A model generated the notes under the pieces. It ran no database searches. It had not been told where the DNA came from and saw only the letters and a program-made list of their open reading frames with translations. DNA of 64,000 nucleotides from positions 1,111,802 to 1,175,801 of the forward strand of contig NZ_KB235922.1 of the NCBI RefSeq assembly GCF_000332195.1, in the 5' to 3' direction. This document shows, piece by piece, positions 62,102 to 64,000 of this stretch. The DNA comes from Pleurocapsa sp. PCC 7319 (GTDB taxonomy: Bacteria; Cyanobacteriota; Cyanobacteriia; Cyanobacteriales; Xenococcaceae). The translations under genes and the position numbers were made by a program. How positions within the stretch are numbered: the stretch's first letter is position 1; each line of letters begins with the position of its first letter.

Positions 62102-64000
62102 ATGATTACCGCAAAATTTGCATTATCGAATCTCAATAGAATTAATGATAGTAATCAAGCTGATATTTCTCTTATTGGGGCAGAAAATATAATTGGAGTG
62201 CCGAGTTCTATCACTCAGCTACAAAATAACTTAATAACATCTCAAGTCCTATTGAGAGAACTGGCTGCTGATGAAGATGTATTTTTGTCCACTTTGAGGA
62301 TTGCCTTTGGCGGGAGTTACGACTCTACTGTGGCAGAGAAACTGCGTCAGCAATGGTTGGAGGAAGATTTTAGTGACTTGCCCGTCATTGAGATACTCTC
62401 AGCTGCGGAGCTAAATGGCGCATTGGGTGCATATGCTAAGGAGCAGGATCGCATCTATCTTTCTCTGGAGTTTGTGCAGTCGGCTACAGCGAAACAATTA
62501 GTGGCGGTGCTGTTGGAGGAAATTGGTCATGGAGTGGATAGTCGACTTAATCGGAGAGACAGTTTGGGTGATGAAGGGGCGATCTTCTCTGCGTTGGTTC
62601 GCAGAGTCGAGTTGAAAGAGGAGCAGTTAGAGTCCTTGCATCAAGAGGATGATGCATCAGTGGTAGTAGTCAATGATGAGTTAGTTGCCATTGAACAAGC
62701 GAAGCTAGTAGTCTCTCTCTTGAGTAGCAGTCCCAATCTTACTAATGCTTTCTTCTCAGTTGCCGCTAGTTTTAGTGAAAATACCAGCGACTTTGATGAA
62801 ACAGATCTCACCATTAATAATGGTACTGTGAGTAACTTTAAAGGCTCGGGAACATTCTATACCTTTGATGTGACTCCTACCTCCGATGGTAATGTCACAG
62901 TGGATATCGCTGATAAGGTGGCGACCGATGCTGCGGGTAATAACAATACTGCCGCCGCTCAACTCAGCCGTACTTACGATCAAACTCCTCCCACGGTCTC
63001 TCTCAGGAGTAGTAGTCCCAATCCTACGAATGCTTCCTTCTTGGTTGCCGCTATCTTTAGTGAAAATACCAGCGACTTTAATGTAAACGATCTCGCCATC
63101 GCTAACGGTGCTGTAAGTAACTTTAAAGGCTCGGGAACATTTTATACCTTTGACGTGACTCCTACCGCCGATGGCAATGTCACGGTGGATATCGCTGATA
63201 ACGTGGCGACCGATGCTGCGGGTAATAAAAATACTGCCGCCACTCAACTCAGCCGTACTTACGATCAAACTCCTCCCACGGTCTCTCTCACTAGCGCCAG
63301 TTCCGATCCTACAAATGCTCCCTTCACCGTTACCGCTACCTTTAGTGAAAATACCAGCGACTTTGATGTAACAGATCTCACCATTACTAATGGTACTGTA
63401 AGTAACTTTAAAGGCTCGGGCACAGACTATACCTTTGATGTGACTCCTACCGCCGATGGTAATGTCACAGTGGATATCGCCGATAACGTGGCGACCGATG
63501 CTGCGGGGAATAACAATACTGCCGCCGCTCAACTTACTCGTACTTACGATCCAACTCCTCCCACGGTCACTCTCGGTAGCTCCAGTCCCGATCCTACTAA
63601 TGCTCCCTTCACCGTTACCGCTACCTTTAGTGAAGATACCAGTGACTTTGATGACACAGATCTCACCATTACTAATGGTACTGTGACTAACTTTAGTGGT
63701 TCAGGCAGAGACTATACCTTTGATGTGACTCCTACTGCCGATGGTAATGTCACAGTGGATATCGCCGATAACGTGGCGACCGATGCTGCGGGTAATAACA
63801 ATACTGCCGCCGCTCAACTTACTCGTACTTACGATCCAACTCCTCCCACGGTCACTCTCGCTAGCTCCAGTCCCGATCCTACTAATGCTCCCTTCACCGT
63901 TACCGCTACCTTTAGTGAAGATACCAGTGACTTTGATGACACAGATCTCACCATTGCTAATGGTACTGTGACTAACTTTAGTGGTTCAGGCAGAGACTAT
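62102..64000 (+). CDS. large Ig-like repeat protein (start only, runs off the right edge)
   Basis: 633 codons without a stop. The N-terminal 200 residues include LLEEIGHGVDSRLNRRDSLG, a segment found at the start of cyanobacterial calcium-binding/hemolysin-like proteins (an EExGHxxD, HExxH-like motif). From residue about 204 the protein is 95-residue repeats, each opening with VSL or VTL-SSSPDPTNAPFTVTATF and containing SGTxYTFDVTPTADGNVTVD and IADNVATDAAGNNNTAAAQL. This is the bacterial Ig-like (Ig_3/Big) pattern of adhesins. It is probably secreted, perhaps by a type I system through a C-terminal signal that is not visible. Confidence 0.85.
   Translation, partial: MITAKFALSNLNRINDSNQADISLIGAENIIGVPSSITQLQNNLITSQVLLRELAADEDVFLSTLRIAFGGSYDSTVAEKLRQQWLEEDFSDLPVIEILSAAELNGALGAYAKEQDRIYLSLEFVQSATAKQLVAVLLEEIGHGVDSRLNRRDSLGDEGAIFSALVRRVELKEEQLESLHQEDDASVVVVNDELVAIEQAKLVVSLLSSSPNLTNAFFSVAASFSENTSDFDETDLTINNGTVSNFKGSGTFYTFDVTPTSDGNVTVDIADKVATDAAGNNNTAAAQLSRTYDQTPPTVSLRSSSPNPTNASFLVAAIFSENTSDFNVNDLAIANGAVSNFKGSGTFYTFDVTPTADGNVTVDIADNVATDAAGNKNTAATQLSRTYDQTPPTVSLTSASSDPTNAPFTVTATFSENTSDFDVTDLTITNGTVSNFKGSGTDYTFDVTPTADGNVTVDIADNVATDAAGNNNTAAAQLTRTYDPTPPTVTLGSSSPDPTNAPFTVTATFSEDTSDFDDTDLTITNGTVTNFSGSGRDYTFDVTPTADGNVTVDIADNVATDAAGNNNTAAAQLTRTYDPTPPTVTLASSSPDPTNAPFTVTATFSEDTSDFDDTDLTIANGTVTNFSGSGRDY
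62711..64000 (+). repeat. 285-bp tandem repeats coding 95-residue Ig-like domains
   Basis: Period exactly 285 bp: units start at 62711, 62996, 63281, 63566 and 63851. Units 4 and 5 are almost identical; unit 1 is the most diverged. All variation keeps the frame. Confidence 0.95.

Noticed and set aside
62756..63532. Long reverse-strand frame of 258 codons in the repeat region
   Set aside because: It is a shadow of the 285-bp coding repeats; the forward frame is continuous with a clear Ig-like pattern.

Overview
The window is chromosomal DNA from a cyanobacterium. The evidence is photosystem genes (psbK, psaK), cyanobacterial families (COP23, DUF2752, glgC, PerR-type Fur), a modest G+C content and very frequent GCGATCGC (HIP1) octamers. 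Heptamer tandem repeats and a heavy insertion-sequence load suggest a large-genome unicellular or baeocyte-forming lineage such as Pleurocapsales; that placement is inference.

Layout. 1-19.4 kb is mostly housekeeping: the 5' part of rpoB, tatD, rpsT, a VTT-domain membrane protein, a PhoX-like phosphatase, small membrane proteins, a PerR-like Fur regulator, sufE, glgC, a DnaJ/CbpA-like co-chaperone, recQ, psbK, two family-2 glycosyltransferases, and fumarylacetoacetase translationally overlapped with a gene of unknown function. 19.5-28.6 kb is a scrapyard of nested mobile elements. A Tn5/IS50-like element with 18-bp inverted ends and a 10-bp target duplication sits inside an IS110 transposase. 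Its own passenger gene is split by an IS630 element with TA duplication. Fragments of TnpB (IS200/IS605), a second frameshifted IS110 copy and an ISKra4-like transposase follow. Two host genes survive there only as 3' fragments (UbiA-type prenyltransferase and indoleamine 2,3-dioxygenase).

28.8-37.6 kb holds small stress-type proteins (GlsB, CsbD, Pmp3) and a SWIM/SNF2 gene pair. A Baeyer-Villiger-type flavin monooxygenase lies between that pair, and a leftover second SNF2 3' end marks the original junction. 38-54 kb carries an eight-repeat beta-propeller-like protein, Hsp20, two paralogous receiver-domain proteins that end in a transmembrane helix, a 2OG-Fe(II) oxygenase, COP23, psaK, a P450 directly after an IS605-type right end, a methyltransferase, a SelD-N-like flavoprotein, a CysQ-like phosphatase, fructosamine kinase and glcE-glcF (glycolate oxidation). 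54.5-64 kb holds rplY, purA, a hairpin-rich gene-free block, a dihydroorotase homologue lacking the canonical HxH motif, a PAS-PAS-GGDEF-EAL protein, and the start of a large secreted-type protein built of near-identical 95-residue Ig-like repeats that runs off the end.

There is no CRISPR array, no tRNA and no rRNA that I can see. The most unusual items are the membrane-anchored receiver proteins without an output domain, the nested transposons whose excision restores two reading frames, the SNF2 remnant beside the monooxygenase, a 94-bp MITE with perfect ends and 8-bp duplication, a three-copy dispersed repeat that seeds heptamer arrays, and the structured block before pyrC.
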